Assembly (NCBI GenBank): GCA_012727415.1
Contig: JAAYHI010000016.1
Location: forward strand, 1 to 7,174
Length of the DNA: 7,174 bases
Direction: 5' to 3'
DNA from: Bacillota bacterium
GTDB lineage: Bacteria; Bacillota; Proteinivoracia; UBA4975
Part shown: positions 6,435-7,174 of the stretch, piece after piece
How the letters are laid out: each line of letters begins with the position of its first letter
How positions within the stretch are numbered: the stretch's first letter is position 1
The notes under the pieces: generated by a model
The model's input: only the letters and a program-made list of their open reading frames with translations
Databases searched by the model: none
What the model was told of the DNA's origin: nothing
Program-made: the position numbers and the translations under genes

Positions 6435-6470
6435 CCCCCCGGCCAGTGCAAGCGGCCGGGGGTATTTTTT
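6435..6470 (+). terminator. Strong intrinsic terminator after the lipoprotein gene
   Basis: Bases 6436-6444 (cccccggcc) pair with 6454-6462 (ggccggggg): a 9-bp, all-G/C stem with a 9-base loop, followed by six T residues at 6465-6470. It begins eight bases after the lipoprotein stop and should close the two-gene unit and insulate coaE. Confidence 0.92.
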
Positions 6471-6499
6471 GCAAGGAATACTGTGTGTAGACTGCTGAA

Positions 6500-6533
6500 G
6501 GGATTTCTCCCCATAAGGGGCGGGCGGGATTTC
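6500..6533 (+). repeat. Direct repeat GGGATTTC flanking a small CCCC-ATAA-GGGG dyad upstream of coaE
   Basis: GGGATTTC occurs at 6500-6507 and 6526-6533, 26 bases apart start to start, with the perfect dyad CCCCATAAGGGG at 6509-6520 between them. The arrangement sits 15 bases or more upstream of the coaE promoter and could be a regulator-binding site. The units are short, so chance is possible. Confidence 0.25.
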
Positions 6534-6547
6534 AGGATAATTTACTC

Positions 6548-6575
6548 TTTATCTTCCCGGCAGCTTTGATATAAT
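6548..6575 (+). promoter_or_regulatory. Promoter of coaE with extended -10 element
   Basis: TGaTATAAT at 6567-6575 is a consensus extended -10 (TATAAT 6570-6575). A weak -35, tttatc at 6548-6553, lies 16 bases upstream. Transcription would begin around 6582 and give a leader of about 25 bases to GTG 6607. Its place just after a strong terminator supports an independent coaE promoter recognised by the housekeeping sigma factor. Confidence 0.65.
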
Positions 6576-6592
6576 TAGTTGACAACGATTTG

Positions 6593-6601
6593 AAAGGGGG
6601 G
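6593..6601 (+). promoter_or_regulatory. Ribosome binding site of coaE (supports GTG 6607)
   Basis: The purine run aaagggggg lies five bases before GTG 6607. Together with the family N-terminus (VVIGLTGGIASGKS) it fixes the start codon. Confidence 0.65.
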
Positions 6602-6606
6602 CGCCT

Positions 6607-7174
6607 GTGAAACCAGTGGTAATTGGCCTGACCGGCGGCATTGCCAGTGGCAAATCCTCTGTGGCCAAAATCTTAGAGGATTTGGGGGCAGTAATAATTG
6701 ATGCTGATGTGGAGGCCAAAAAGGCGATGCAGGTGGGAACTCCCCTGTGGGCAGATGTAGTGGCGGAGTTCGGCAGAGAAATCCTCAATCTCGACAATTC
6801 CATAAACCGCCCCTACTTGGGGAATATTGTTTTCGGGGACGAGGAGAAACTGGCGCGGCTCAATGCGATTGTGCATCCCAGCATAATTGAGCATATCGCC
6901 GGACAAATCCGCAGCTACAAGGAGCAGGGATGCTGGCCGGCAATTGTCCTGGACGCGCCTGTGCTCTTTGAATCGGGGGCAGATATGCTGGTGGATTGCA
7001 CCTGGGTGGTGGCTGTTGACCGCCAGACGCAAATTGACCGCCTGCTGGCCCGGGATAACATTGCGATGGAACAGGCCATACAGCGCATCGAGTCCCAGAT
7101 GCCCCTGGCGGAGAAGCTGGCCCGGGCAGATGCCGTCATAGACAATTCCGGCAGCCCCGAGGAAACCCGGGAAG
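6607..7174 (+). CDS. coaE: Dephospho-CoA kinase, 3' end cut off by the window
   Basis: The frame is open from GTG 6607 to the window end (189 residues; the family has about 200, so only a short C-terminus is missing). The enzyme phosphorylates the 3'-hydroxyl of the ribose in dephospho-CoA with ATP, the last step of coenzyme A synthesis in the cytoplasm. The P-loop is GLTGGIASGKS (residues 7-17, Lys16). DADVEAKK (Asp32, Asp34) carries the conserved acidic residue of the substrate site. Other family blocks are RPYLGNIVF, LNAIVHPSI, VLDAPVLFESG, and the lid and base-binding segment VVAVDRQTQIDRLLARD, then RADAVIDNSG. It follows its own promoter and a strong terminator, and it is not in an operon with the upstream genes. 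In Bacillus subtilis coaE lies in the polA-mutM-ytaF neighbourhood, so its location here is conserved apart from the inserted pair. Confidence 0.97.
   Translation, partial: MKPVVIGLTGGIASGKSSVAKILEDLGAVIIDADVEAKKAMQVGTPLWADVVAEFGREILNLDNSINRPYLGNIVFGDEEKLARLNAIVHPSIIEHIAGQIRSYKEQGCWPAIVLDAPVLFESGADMLVDCTWVVAVDRQTQIDRLLARDNIAMEQAIQRIESQMPLAEKLARADAVIDNSGSPEETRE

Noticed and set aside
3974..6470. Insertion sequence, prophage edge, CRISPR array or tRNA-linked integration at the cassette
   Set aside because: No transposase or integrase, no terminal inverted or long direct repeats, no repeat-spacer pattern and no tRNA-like fold were seen.
6579..6584. Perfect -35 hexamer TTGACA upstream of coaE
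   Set aside because: A matching -10 would fall at about 6602-6607, on the start codon (cgcctg), with no similarity to TATAAT. The extended -10 at 6567-6575 is a better promoter.

Overview
The window looks like a chromosomal segment of a Bacillota (Firmicutes) bacterium, probably of the class Clostridia. The housekeeping genes resemble that group: a DinB with a QLSFF clamp motif and a 'RYGKGTVKRASLL' tail, a PolA with a degenerate proofreading domain, and the order polA-mutM-...-coaE, which is the order in Bacillus subtilis (polA-mutM-ytaF-coaE). Shine-Dalgarno sites are strong, and GTG and TTG starts are used. No genus can be named from the sequence.

Layout, all genes on the + strand. 1-513: 3' end of dinB (Y-family translesion polymerase IV). 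514-590: short spacer with a perfect 10-bp hairpin. 591-3143: polA, complete, 850 aa. 3149-3973: mutM (fpg), complete, 274 aa, five bases after polA and probably translationally coupled to it. 3974-4290: AT-rich spacer with a weak terminator-like hairpin, an inverted repeat and a long homopurine run. 4291-5394: secreted protein of 367 aa with a predicted Cys-His hydrolase core and a C-terminal zinc-ribbon-like Cys/His cluster. 5399-6427: lipoprotein of about 342 aa with an apparent internal duplication. 6435-6470: strong intrinsic terminator. 6548-6575: extended -10 promoter. 6607 to the window end: coaE (dephospho-CoA kinase), nearly complete.

The first three genes form a DNA synthesis and repair group: translesion synthesis, gap filling and primer removal, and 8-oxoguanine excision. 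coaE makes coenzyme A and is transcribed from its own promoter.

The unusual part is the two-gene unit between mutM and coaE. Its first gene is clearly more AT-rich than its neighbours. Both products are exported (one secreted, one lipid-anchored), the genes are four bases apart, and the unit ends in its own terminator. It looks like an acquired cell-surface cassette at a conserved housekeeping junction. The roles of its two proteins are inferred, not established.
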